The notes beneath the pieces were generated by a model. The model saw only the letters and a list, made by a program, of their open reading frames with translations. It was not told the DNA's origin and did no database searches. Shown here piece after piece: positions 1-5,999 of a stretch of DNA of 11,715 nucleotides. The stretch spans positions 1-11,715 of the forward strand of contig JAHEXO010000020.1 of the NCBI GenBank assembly GCA_023252065.1, written 5' to 3'. A program made the position numbers and the translations under genes. This DNA comes from Nocardioides sp. GTDB taxonomy: Bacteria; Actinomycetota; Actinomycetes; Propionibacteriales; Nocardioidaceae. Within the stretch, counting starts at the first letter, position 1. Each line of letters starts with the position of its first letter.

Positions 1-119
1 TCTAGAGCCGCACGATCGACCACCACGTCTCCGCGGTGCTCGCCAAGCTCGGCGTCGGCTCGCGCACCGCCGCGGCCGCGGCCGCCCGCACCCTCGGCCT
101 GGCTACCGCGACCACCTAG
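1..119 (+). pseudogene. 3' end of LuxR-family regulator (HTH C-terminus) with in-frame amber codon
   Basis: The frame ending with TAG at 117-119 reads R-T-I-D-H-H-V-S-A-V-L-A-K-L-G-V, then an alanine-rich tail. This is the recognition-helix end of a LuxR/NarL GerE-type helix-turn-helix (family consensus LSxRTVxxHVSxVLxKLGV). The codon at 3-5, where the family has the Ser of L-S-x-R-T, is TAG. A single C-to-A change from TCG would produce it, and it also creates the XbaI site TCTAGA at 1-6. The gene begins outside the window, so whether the upstream part is intact is unknown. If TAG is real, the product loses its DNA-recognition helix; otherwise this is the normal end of a response regulator or SARP/LuxR protein with an error at the sequence edge. 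Confidence 0.6.
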
Positions 120-270
120 GGCGCGCGACGGCCCCACCCGTCCCGGCAATCTGGGTAGTCGAGGACCACCAACCTGGGCAGTTCCGCCGAAGAGCCCGCT
201 CCCCTTTTCTTCCTACCGTGCGGGAGTGCGGTCGACACAGCGTCGGCCGAGCCACTCGAAGGAGAAACAG
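120..270 (+). promoter_or_regulatory. Leader and probable promoter region of the DUF4242 operon
   Basis: This 151-bp gap separates the LuxR tail from the DUF4242 gene. It contains a pyrimidine-rich stretch near 200-213 followed by TACCGT at 215-220, which fits a loose actinobacterial -10 (TANNNT), but no convincing -35 partner. Two copies of CTGGG(T/C)AG, at about 150-157 and 174-181, are spaced 24 nt apart and could be regulator half-sites. A good ribosome binding site (AAGGAG, about 259-264) precedes the ATG at 271. Confidence 0.25.
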
Positions 271-522
271 ATGCCGCTCTACATGGACGTGCACCACCTG
301 GACGGCCCGGTCACCGCCGACGACGTCGCCAAGGCGCACATGGCCGACCTGCAGGTGCAGGACAAGTACGACGTGCAGTACCAGCGCTACTGGGTCGACG
401 AGGCCAGCAGCACGATCTTCTGCCTCGTCGAGGCACCCTCGCCGGACGCCGCCAACACCGTGCACCGTGAGGCGCACGGCCTGGTCGCCGACGAGGTGCA
501 CGAGGTCAAGGAGGGTTCGTGA
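271..522 (+). CDS. DUF4242 protein, SCO4226-like nickel-binding family
   Basis: The 83-residue protein starts M-P-L-Y-M-D-V-H and carries the DUF4242 signature along its whole length: an N-terminal MDVH strand, the A-D-D-V-A-K-A-H-x-x-D-L helix, R-Y-W-V-D, the strand I-F-C-L-V-E-A-P, and the end A-N-x-V-H-R-E-A-H-G. The characterised Streptomyces coelicolor member SCO4226 is a small ferredoxin-like-fold dimer that binds nickel; the His and Cys residues here (His8, His9, Cys in FCLVEAP, His-Arg-Glu-Ala-His) are plausible ligands by analogy. The ATG at 271 is chosen over earlier in-frame codons because AAGGAG lies just upstream and the conserved domain begins exactly there. The next gene overlaps its stop codon, so the two are translationally coupled. 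Family assignment is firm; metal specificity is inferred. Confidence 0.85.
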   Translation: MPLYMDVHHLDGPVTADDVAKAHMADLQVQDKYDVQYQRYWVDEASSTIFCLVEAPSPDAANTVHREAHGLVADEVHEVKEGS

Positions 523-1058
523 TGAGGTTCCGGAAGATCCTGGTCGCGGCCGTCTCGGCACTGGCTGTCGCCGCGGGCGGTGCGGCGTACGCCGCGCACG
601 CGAGCGCGCAGGGCGGGACCCTGCCCGCGCAGATCCGGGCCGCCACCGCGCCGTACCACAGCCTCGCCGTGGCCCGGCACGCCGGCTGGAACACGCTCTT
701 CCAGGACGTCAACGGCCTGACCTGCATCCAGGACACCGACACGCCCTCGATGGGTGGGATGGGCTTCCACTGGATCAACCCGGACAACATCGGCTCCACC
801 GACCCGACCAAGCCGGCCGCGCTCATCTACGCGCCCGGCCCGTCGGGGAAGGTGCGCTTCGCCGGCATGGAGTACCTCGTGCCGGACCCCACAGGCACCA
901 CACCGCAGCCCTTCCTGGGGGATGAGGGCTTCATGTACACCCCGCCGGGCAACCGCTTCCTGGGCGACACGGGATTCTGGTCCCTGCACGTCTGGGCCTG
1001 GTGGCCGAGCCCGGACGGGTTGTACTCGATGTGGAACCCGCGGATCAGCTGCCCGTAG
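522..1058 (+). CDS. Secreted protein of unknown function, coupled to DUF4242 gene
   Basis: The 178-residue protein has a classic Sec signal peptide: an Arg/Lys-rich start (M-R-F-R-K), an Ala/Val/Leu hydrophobic core to about residue 23, and an A-x-A cleavage region around A-Y-A-A-H-A-S-A (residues 22-29). The mature part has conserved-looking blocks: A-x-A-P-Y-H (His near 46), a Cys near 68, G-M-G-F-H-W-I-N-P-D, D-P-T-K-P-A-A-L-I-Y, and a C-terminal S-L-H-V-W-A-W-W-P followed by W-N-P-R-I-S-C. It resembles a family of uncharacterised secreted actinobacterial proteins ending in HVWxWxPNPxGxFxxWNPxxxC. ATG at 522 overlaps the previous stop by one base (TGATG), with AAGGAGG 7 nt upstream; a GTG at 519 is possible but too close to the ribosome site. 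Two cysteines may form a disulfide. Its last 14 bp overlap the convergent GNAT gene. Function is unknown; an extracytoplasmic metal-related role is only suggested by the partner gene. Confidence 0.8.
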   Translation: MRFRKILVAAVSALAVAAGGAAYAAHASAQGGTLPAQIRAATAPYHSLAVARHAGWNTLFQDVNGLTCIQDTDTPSMGGMGFHWINPDNIGSTDPTKPAALIYAPGPSGKVRFAGMEYLVPDPTGTTPQPFLGDEGFMYTPPGNRFLGDTGFWSLHVWAWWPSPDGLYSMWNPRISCP

Positions 1059-1563
1059 GCCGTCTCCGGCCCATGGTCACCTGACCGCCGCGCAGGCCCG
1101 GTCCGATCACCTGCCAGCCTTCCCTGGCGTAGAGGTGACGGGCCGGGTCGTCGGCGTCCGCAGTGGTCATCAGCACCCAGCGCTCCTGGGGCAGCCCGTC
1201 GGTCACGGCCCGCAGCAGGGTGGTCCCGACGCCGCTGCCCCGGGCGCCCTCGACGACCCCGAGGCTGACCAGCTCGAAGTGCCCACCCAGCCACGCCTCG
1301 GCCACCTCGGGCGCGAGCACCTGGGCGGCCTGGTCGGTCCACCACTGACCGCGCTCGCCGGTGTAGCCGTAGGCGAACCCGACCAGCGCTCCACCGTCGT
1401 AGGCCCGCACCAGGCGGAAGCCGGCCCGCGCCACGTGCCGGTCCCAGAGCCCGGCCCGCCAGCCCGCGTAGTCGGTCTGGTCGCCGAACACCGCGTCGTA
1501 GACCGGCCAGAGCTCGTCGGTGTCGTCCTCGCTCACCGATGTCACCACGTCGTACGTCGTCAC
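1045..1563 (-). CDS. GNAT family N-acetyltransferase
   Basis: The 172-residue protein is a single GNAT domain that transfers an acetyl group from acetyl-CoA to an amine; the substrate cannot be told from sequence. Motif A lies at about residues 97-120: strand E-L-V-S-L-G-V, then the pyrophosphate-binding loop A-R-G-S-G-V-G (Arg108, Gly109, Gly111, Gly113), then a leucine-rich helix. Motif B follows with Y-A-R-E-G-W at about 145-150, where the Tyr is the usual general-acid position. The GTG start overlaps the TGA of the upstream 60-aa gene by four bases (GTGA), so translation is probably coupled. The 3' end overlaps the convergent secreted-protein gene by 14 bp, with no terminator between them. 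Confidence 0.85.
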   Translation of the reverse strand: MTTYDVVTSVSEDDTDELWPVYDAVFGDQTDYAGWRAGLWDRHVARAGFRLVRAYDGGALVGFAYGYTGERGQWWTDQAAQVLAPEVAEAWLGGHFELVSLGVVEGARGSGVGTTLLRAVTDGLPQERWVLMTTADADDPARHLYAREGWQVIGPGLRGGQVTMGRRRPTGS

Positions 1564-1742
1564 TGGTCGACGGCTCGCGACCTCGCCAGGCTCAGGTCGA
1601 GGCGACGGCGTGCCTGGTCTGCGTCGCGCTCGCGGTGGGCGTCGGTGATGCCGTGCTTCACCGCGAGGTGGATCACCACGTAGAGGGCCAGGCAGCCGAG
1701 GAGCGGCAACAGCAGGACCACGACAGCGCCGAGACCGGACAT
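1560..1742 (-). CDS. Small single-pass membrane protein, 60 aa
   Basis: The protein has one hydrophobic segment at about residues 4-28 (V-V-V-L-L-L-P-L-L-G-C-L-A-L-Y) followed by a basic/acidic cytoplasmic tail rich in Arg and Asp (H-R-E-R-D-A-D-Q-A-R-R-R). It starts 40 nt after the parE stop and its TGA overlaps the GTG of the GNAT gene by four bases, which supports a real coding gene within a parE-small protein-GNAT transcript. No strong Shine-Dalgarno precedes the ATG, so it may rely on readthrough from parE. I do not recognise a family. Confidence 0.6.
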   Translation of the reverse strand: MSGLGAVVVLLLPLLGCLALYVVIHLAVKHGITDAHRERDADQARRRLDLSLARSRAVDQ

Positions 1743-1782
1743 GGCGGCATCGTAGGGGTTCCTGGCAGCACGCGCGGGGCTC

Positions 1783-3846
1783 TCAGGCGTCGATGGCCTC
1801 GACGTCGACGTCGTAGGCGCCCTGCACCAGGAACTCCTTGCGCGGCGCGACCTCGGAGCCCATCAGCAGCTCGAAGACCTCGGCGGCCGACTCGGCGGAG
1901 TCGACGGTGATCCGGCGCAGCGTGCGGTGGCGGGGGTCCATGGTGGTCTCGGCCAGCTGCTTGGCGTCCATCTCGCCGAGGCCCTTGTAGCGCTGCACCG
2001 GGTCCTTCCAGCGCAGGCCCTTCTTCGCCAACCCGGCGAGCGTGCGCTGCAGCTCGGCGTCGGAGTAGGTGTAGACGTACTTCTCCTGCCCCTTCTTGGG
2101 GTTGGTCAGCTCTATCCGGTGCAGCGGCGGGACCGCGGTGAAGACCCGGCCGCTGGTGACCAGGTCGGGCATGTACTTGTAGAACAGGGTCGCGAGCAGG
2201 CAGCGGATATGTGCCCCGTCGGAGTCGGCGTCGGCCATGAAGATGATCCGGCCGTAACGACGGGCCTCGAGGTCGAACGTGCGGCCCGAGCCGGCGCCGA
2301 CGACCTGGATGATCGAGGCGCACTCGGCGTTCTTGAGCATGTCACCGATGGAGGCCTTCTGGACGTTGAGGATCTTCCCGCGGATCGGCAGCAGCGCCTG
2401 GAACTCGGAGTTGCGGGCCAGCTTGGCGGTGCCCAGCGCCGAGTCGCCCTCGACGATGAACAGCTCGGTGCGCTCGTTGTCGGTGGCCCGGCAGTCGGCG
2501 AGCTTGGCCGGGAGGGCGGAGGACTCGAGGGCGTTCTTGCGGCGCTGGGTGTCGCGCTGCTGGCGGGCCGCGAGGCGGGTCTTGGAGGCGGCCACCACCT
2601 TCTCCATGACCAGCTTGGCCTGGGCCTTCTCGACCCGCTTGGTCGACGTCAGGAACTTCTTCAGCTCCGCGGACACCACCCGGCGTACGACGCCGCGGGC
2701 CGCCGGCGTGCCGAGGATCTCCTTGGTCTGGCCCTCGAACTGCGGCTCTGCGAGGCGCACCGTGACCACGGCGGTCATGCCCTCGAGCACGTCGTCCTTG
2801 ATCACGTCGGCGTCGTTGACCCGGAGTGCCTTGGTCTGCCGCATCACGTCGTTGAAGGTCTTGGTGACCGCGCTCTCGAAGCCGCTCACGTGGGTGCCGC
2901 CCTTGGGCGTCGCGATCACGTTGACGTAGGAGCGCATCTCGGTGTCGTAGCCGGTGCCCCACCGCACGGCGACGTCGACCGTGAGCTCGCGCTCGACCTC
3001 CTGCGGCGTCATGTGGCCCTTGTCGTCGAGCAGGGGCACGGTCTCGGTGAAGGTCTCGGTGCCCTGCAGCCGCAGGATGTCGGTCACCGCGTCGTCGTGG
3101 GCGAGGAACTCGGTGAACTCCGCGATGCCACCGTCGTGGCGGAACTTCTCCTCCACGGGCTGGTCGCCGCGCAGGTCGCGGATGACCAGCTCGAGGCCGG
3201 GCACGATGAACGACGTCTGGCGGGCGCGCCCGATCAGCCCGTCCCACTGGAAGTCGGCGTCCTTGGTGAAGACCTGACGGTCGGGCCAGAACCGGATGTG
3301 GGTGCCGGTGCGGGTCTTGGTGACGCGAGCGCCCTTGCGGGTGAGCCCCGACTTCGCGGTGAACGAGGCGTCCGGGCCGTCGCCGGCGAACACCCCGGGC
3401 TCACCTCGCCGGAAGCTCATCCCCTGCTGCGACGGCACCCGGTCGACGTCGACGTCGAGCCGGGCAGACAGCGCGTTGACCACGGAGGCACCGACGCCGT
3501 GCAGGCCGCCGGTGGCGACGTAGGACGAGCCGCCGAACTTGCCGCCCGCGTGGAGCTTGGTGAAGACCACCTCGACGCCCGGCAGGCCGGTCTTGGGCTC
3601 CTTGTCGACGGGGATGCCGCGTCCGTGGTCGTGGACCTCGGCGGACCCGTCGCGGTGCAAGGTGACCTCGATCAGGTCGCAGACGCCGCCCAGGGCCTCG
3701 TCGACGCCGTTGTCGATGATCTCCCACAGGCAGTGCATGAGACCGCGGGTGTCGGTGGAGCCGATGTACATGCCGGGGCGCTTGCGGACGGCCTCGAGCC
3801 CCTCGAGGACCAGGAGGTGCGCGGCGTTGTAGGTGTTGTCGGCGAT
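1783..3846 (-). CDS. parE: DNA topoisomerase IV / gyrase-type subunit B (ParE), apparent ATC start
   Basis: This is the ATPase subunit of a type IIA topoisomerase, working with a ParC/GyrA-type partner not in the window. Numbering from the proposed start (687 aa): GHKL ATPase with E-I-I-D-N (Asn about 46, Mg-ATP), D-H-G-R-G (about 73-77), G-G-L-H-G-V-G-A (about 113-120) and the transducer loop Q-T-K (about 373-375). The Toprim domain has E-G-D-S-A (about 466-470), P-I-R-G-K-I-L-N-V, and the metal site D-A-D-S-D-G (about 539-544). The C-terminal motif is Y-K-G-L-G-E-M (about 620-626). The conserved N-terminus N-A-A-H-L-L-V-L-E-G-L-E-A-V-R-K-R-P-G lies upstream of the first in-frame ATG (3771), so that ATG cannot be the start. 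No ATG, GTG or TTG occurs in frame between it and the stop at 3970-3972. AGGAG at 3854-3858 sits 7 nt before an ATC at 3844-3846. It is called parE rather than gyrB because of the adjacent DUF7455-type gene and the E-G-D-S-A-L-G-T-A-K variant; gyrB paralogy cannot be excluded. Confidence 0.9.
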   Translation of the reverse strand: MADNTYNAAHLLVLEGLEAVRKRPGMYIGSTDTRGLMHCLWEIIDNGVDEALGGVCDLIEVTLHRDGSAEVHDHGRGIPVDKEPKTGLPGVEVVFTKLHAGGKFGGSSYVATGGLHGVGASVVNALSARLDVDVDRVPSQQGMSFRRGEPGVFAGDGPDASFTAKSGLTRKGARVTKTRTGTHIRFWPDRQVFTKDADFQWDGLIGRARQTSFIVPGLELVIRDLRGDQPVEEKFRHDGGIAEFTEFLAHDDAVTDILRLQGTETFTETVPLLDDKGHMTPQEVERELTVDVAVRWGTGYDTEMRSYVNVIATPKGGTHVSGFESAVTKTFNDVMRQTKALRVNDADVIKDDVLEGMTAVVTVRLAEPQFEGQTKEILGTPAARGVVRRVVSAELKKFLTSTKRVEKAQAKLVMEKVVAASKTRLAARQQRDTQRRKNALESSALPAKLADCRATDNERTELFIVEGDSALGTAKLARNSEFQALLPIRGKILNVQKASIGDMLKNAECASIIQVVGAGSGRTFDLEARRYGRIIFMADADSDGAHIRCLLATLFYKYMPDLVTSGRVFTAVPPLHRIELTNPKKGQEKYVYTYSDAELQRTLAGLAKKGLRWKDPVQRYKGLGEMDAKQLAETTMDPRHRTLRRITVDSAESAAEVFELLMGSEVAPRKEFLVQGAYDVDVEAIDA

Positions 3847-3882
3847 GGTGGTGCTCCTGCGGCAGTACGGCGACGGCTCGCC

Positions 3883-3907
3883 GGTCGAGCCTGTCGAGGT
3901 CTCGACC
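3883..3907. repeat. Short inverted repeat GGTCGAG...CTCGACC upstream of parE
   Basis: Seven-base arms (3883-3889 and 3901-3907) flank an 11-nt centre containing a further TCGAGG core. The sequence resembles the dispersed GGTCGAGCxTGTCGAGACC-type intergenic repeat I associate with high-GC actinobacterial genomes. It lies 37 nt upstream of the proposed parE start, so it probably falls in the leader or promoter. Only one copy is in this window, so its repetitive nature cannot be shown here. Confidence 0.35.
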
Positions 3908-4173
3908 CTACCCGCGACACGCCCAGGGTCGACGAAGGCTCGCTTGCCGGGGTGAACGCCCCGTCGGGTCTAGCGTGAGCGCATCACGAAGCGGACACGA
4001 GACGTCAGGATTTTGCGGAAAGCACGGCACGAGGCGGCCACACCCGGCACACTCGAGAGCAGAGATTCACAACGACTGAGCAGCAGTCTCCAGGTATGAG
4101 AACCACCCCGCCTGGGCATGATCACCGTGGTTGGATCCTGGTGTCGCACGACACGTAGGCCCTGGGGGGCTCA
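3908..4173. other. Divergent intergenic region between parE and the DUF7455-type gene
   Basis: About 265 bp with no supported gene. It should carry the parE promoter; TAGGGT on the minus strand (3905-3910) fits a loose -10, without a clear -35. The segment 4000-4080 is relatively AT-rich for this window. Short frames here lack ribosome binding sites and coding bias. Confidence 0.4.
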
Positions 4174-4201
4174 GGGAATGTTCCCACCTCCCGGTTACGT
4201 T
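4174..4201 (+). promoter_or_regulatory. SigR/SigH-like ECF promoter upstream of DUF7455-type gene
   Basis: GGGAAT at 4174-4179 is followed after 18 nt by CGTT (4198-4201). This matches the published Streptomyces SigR / Mycobacterium SigH pattern (GGGAAT, 17-19 nt, cGTT). A start near 4208 would leave a leader of about 30 nt before the GTG at 4238. The -35 hexamer also sits in a short palindrome, GGGAA-TG-TTCCC (4174-4185). The assignment is by consensus only. Confidence 0.5.
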
Positions 4202-4237
4202 GAGTACGACACCGGAACGATGAGAAATGAGGCCGAT

Positions 4238-4468
4238 GTGACCACTGCAGTTGCCACGAGCTCCGCGCTGAGCGCCGCGGACCGCTGCGACCGTTGCGGA
4301 GCGCAGGCCTACTTGAAGGTCGAGCTCCAGTCCGGCGGCGAGCTGCTCTTCTGCGCCCACCACGCCCGCGAGCACGGAGACAAGCTCCGCGAGGTGGCCG
4401 CCCACGTCGTCGACGAGACCGACAAGCTGGGCGAGGTGCGCCCGACGGCGCCCGACGGCGAGCGCTGA
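4238..4468 (+). CDS. Small zinc-ribbon-like protein (DUF7455 type)
   Basis: The 76-residue protein contains A-A-D-R-C-D-R-C-G-A-Q-A-Y at residues 14-26, then E-L-L-F-C-A-H-H. C-x-x-C plus C-x-H-H gives a plausible four-ligand zinc site. The C-terminal half is a charged helix (H-A-R-E-H-G-D-K-L). It matches the small protein that lies between parE and the principal sigma factor gene in Streptomyces (SCO5821-like); its function is not established. GTG at 4238 is preferred because GAGG ends 5 nt upstream and homologues begin with a similar M-T-T segment. An ATG at 4220 would add six residues but lies too close to the inferred transcription start. The gene is closed by a strong terminator, so it is likely monocistronic. 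Confidence 0.8.
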   Translation: MTTAVATSSALSAADRCDRCGAQAYLKVELQSGGELLFCAHHAREHGDKLREVAAHVVDETDKLGEVRPTAPDGER

Positions 4469-4491
4469 CCGCTCGCCCCACAAGCATCACG

Positions 4492-4521
4492 AAGGCCCCG
4501 GACCGACAGGTCCGGGGCCTT
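4492..4521 (+). terminator. Rho-independent-type terminator hairpin
   Basis: A perfect 13-bp stem (AAGGCCCCGGACC, 4492-4504, pairing with 4509-4521) closes a 4-nt GACA loop and is followed by a pyrimidine-rich run TCCTCGTCCTCC. It lies 23 nt after the DUF7455-type stop codon. The symmetric A and T ends mean it could also work on the opposite strand. Confidence 0.85.
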
Positions 4522-4583
4522 CCTCGTCCTCCCCGCTCCTCCGGCCCGAAGCGCCGTGCCACCCGTGTGGAAGGCTTCGGCGC

Positions 4584-5057
4584 GTGAACCCGATCGTGCT
4601 CGGCAGCGCTGTGCTGGTCGTGGTCGGCCTGTTCGGCATCGTGGTGCCGGTGCTCCCCGGCACGGTGCTGGTCGGCGCCGGGATCCTGGTCTGGGCGATC
4701 GCCGAGGCCACCGGCGAGGCCTGGGCGACCTTCGCGGTCGCGTCGCTGTGCCTGGCGGTCGGCCTGGTGGTGAAGTACGCCGTGCCCGGACGCCGCCTGA
4801 AGGCCGCGGTCCCGACCAGCACCCTCGTGGTCGGCGGGATCGCGGCGATCGTGGGCTTCTTCGTGATCCCCGTGGTCGGTGCCCTGATCGCCTTTCCGAT
4901 CGGGATCTACGTCGCCGAGCGCGTCCGCGTCGGCCACGCCGCCGCCTGGCCCTCGACCAAGGCAGCCCTGCGAGCGCTGGCCCACAGCATGCTGATCGAG
5001 CTGGTGGCCGCGCTGGCCGCCACCGCCGTGTGGCTGACCGGGCTCGCCCTCTCGTGA
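4584..5057 (+). CDS. DUF456 family membrane protein
   Basis: The 157-residue protein is almost wholly hydrophobic, with four to five predicted membrane segments (about residues 3-22, 25-43, 45-66, 78-108, 130-155). It contains the DUF456 glycine-zipper pattern: V-V-P-V-L-P-G-T near residue 20-27, and G-G-I-A-A-I-V-G-F-F-V-I-P-V-V-G-A-L-I near 84-102, followed by a G-x-Y motif. Biochemical function of DUF456 is unknown. The GTG start has GGAAGG 9 nt upstream, and the stop overlaps the EamA gene start by four bases (GTGA), so the two are coupled. Confidence 0.8.
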   Translation: MNPIVLGSAVLVVVGLFGIVVPVLPGTVLVGAGILVWAIAEATGEAWATFAVASLCLAVGLVVKYAVPGRRLKAAVPTSTLVVGGIAAIVGFFVIPVVGALIAFPIGIYVAERVRVGHAAAWPSTKAALRALAHSMLIELVAALAATAVWLTGLALS

Positions 5058-5890
5058 TCGCAGTCGTCCTCGCCCTCGCCGGGGCCGTCTCCTACGGCGT
5101 CTCCGACTTCATCGGCGGCCTCGCCTCCCGCCGTACGACGGTCTGGCCGGTGGCCGTGCTGTCCTGCTTCGGCAGCCTCGTGGGGGCCTTCGCGGTGGCC
5201 CTGGCCGACCCCGGTGCGCCGACGCTCGCCGACCTGGGCTGGGGCGCCCTCGCGGGAGTCGGGGCGGGCGCCGGCACGGCGTTCCTCTACCGCGGCCTGG
5301 CCGGTGGCCGGATGGGCGTGGTGGCTCCGGTGAGCGGGGTCGGGGCGACCCTGATCCCCGTGCTGATCGGCGTGGCCGCCGGCGAGCGGCCCTCGACCCT
5401 GGTCTGGCTGGGCATGCTCACCGCCGTTCCGGGGATCTGGCTGGTCTCGCGGGAGGAGACCCTGGGCTCCGCCACCGCCAGTGGCTCGGGCCTGCTCGAG
5501 GGCGTGCTGGCCGGCATCGGCTTCGGCGTCCTGTTCGCAGCCCTGGGTCAGGTGCCCGAGGGTGCCGGGCTGTGGCCCCTGTGCGTGTGCGAGGTGGCCG
5601 CGGTCGCGACCACGGTGGTCGCGGCGCTCGCGCTCGGTGGTGACCCGAGACCTCGGGGCGGCGTCGAGTGGTGGGGGCTGGTCAGCGGACTGCTGGCCGC
5701 TGCCGCCGGGGTCGCGTTCCTGCTGGCCACCCATCGAGGGCTGCTCAGCGTGTCGGCCGTCCTGGTCTCGCTCTACCCCGCCTTCACCGTGCTGCTGGCG
5801 GCTCTCGTGCTCCGCGAGCACATCCACCGGGCGCATGCCTGGGGGCTCGCGCTGTGCGCGACCGCCGTGGTCCTGGTCGCCACCGGCTGA
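5054..5890 (+). CDS. EamA/DMT-superfamily transporter
   Basis: The 278-residue protein has about ten hydrophobic helices arranged as two EamA repeats, the usual size and topology of drug/metabolite exporters. Repeat 1 (about 1-135) opens with L-A-L-A-G-A-V-S-Y-G-V-S-D-F and contains A-P-V-S-G-V-G-A-T-L-I-P-V. Repeat 2 (about 145-278) contains S-V-S-A-V-L-V-S-L-Y-P-A-F-T-V-L-L-A, then L-R-E-H and a last helix. Such proteins export small metabolites or amino acids; substrate cannot be predicted. Translation starts at the GTG overlapping the DUF456 stop. A DosR-like palindrome begins 7 nt after its stop codon. Confidence 0.85.
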   Translation: MIAVVLALAGAVSYGVSDFIGGLASRRTTVWPVAVLSCFGSLVGAFAVALADPGAPTLADLGWGALAGVGAGAGTAFLYRGLAGGRMGVVAPVSGVGATLIPVLIGVAAGERPSTLVWLGMLTAVPGIWLVSREETLGSATASGSGLLEGVLAGIGFGVLFAALGQVPEGAGLWPLCVCEVAAVATTVVAALALGGDPRPRGGVEWWGLVSGLLAAAAGVAFLLATHRGLLSVSAVLVSLYPAFTVLLAALVLREHIHRAHAWGLALCATAVVLVATG

Positions 5891-5896
5891 CCAGCC

Positions 5897-5910
5897 GGGA
5901 CCTTGGTCCC
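5897..5910. promoter_or_regulatory. DosR-like palindrome GGGACCTTGGTCCC
   Basis: The 14-bp site is a near-perfect palindrome matching the core of the mycobacterial DosR/DevR box (GGGACTWWAGTCCC) at the outer positions. It differs from the 8507-8520 site at only one base. It lies just after the EamA stop and upstream of a decayed RsbW-like gene, so any target gene may be gone or the site may act as a short hairpin. Assignment is by resemblance only. Confidence 0.4.
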
Positions 5911-5999
5911 CCCGTGGCGGGTTCGGGTGACGTGGCCGAGGGGCGCGCCTAGGTGTACCCGGCCAGGACGGTGGTAGCGGCCGGGTCGGTTGACCTAGG

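Noticed and set aside
1..6. XbaI site TCTAGA as a cloning junction.
   Set aside because: The amber codon is explained by a one-base change within a conserved motif; a vector junction cannot be shown without sequence to the left.
1783..3771. parE starting at the first in-frame ATG (M-Y-I-G-S).
   Set aside because: The conserved block N-A-A-H-L-L-V-L-E-G-L-E-A-V-R-K-R-P-G lies upstream of this Met in the same open frame, and no ribosome site precedes the ATG.
1927..3978. A 683-residue open frame on the plus strand across parE.
   Set aside because: It is antisense to a clearly conserved topoisomerase gene, is low-complexity (Gly, Val, His, Leu, Asp) and is explained by GC-biased codon positions of parE.
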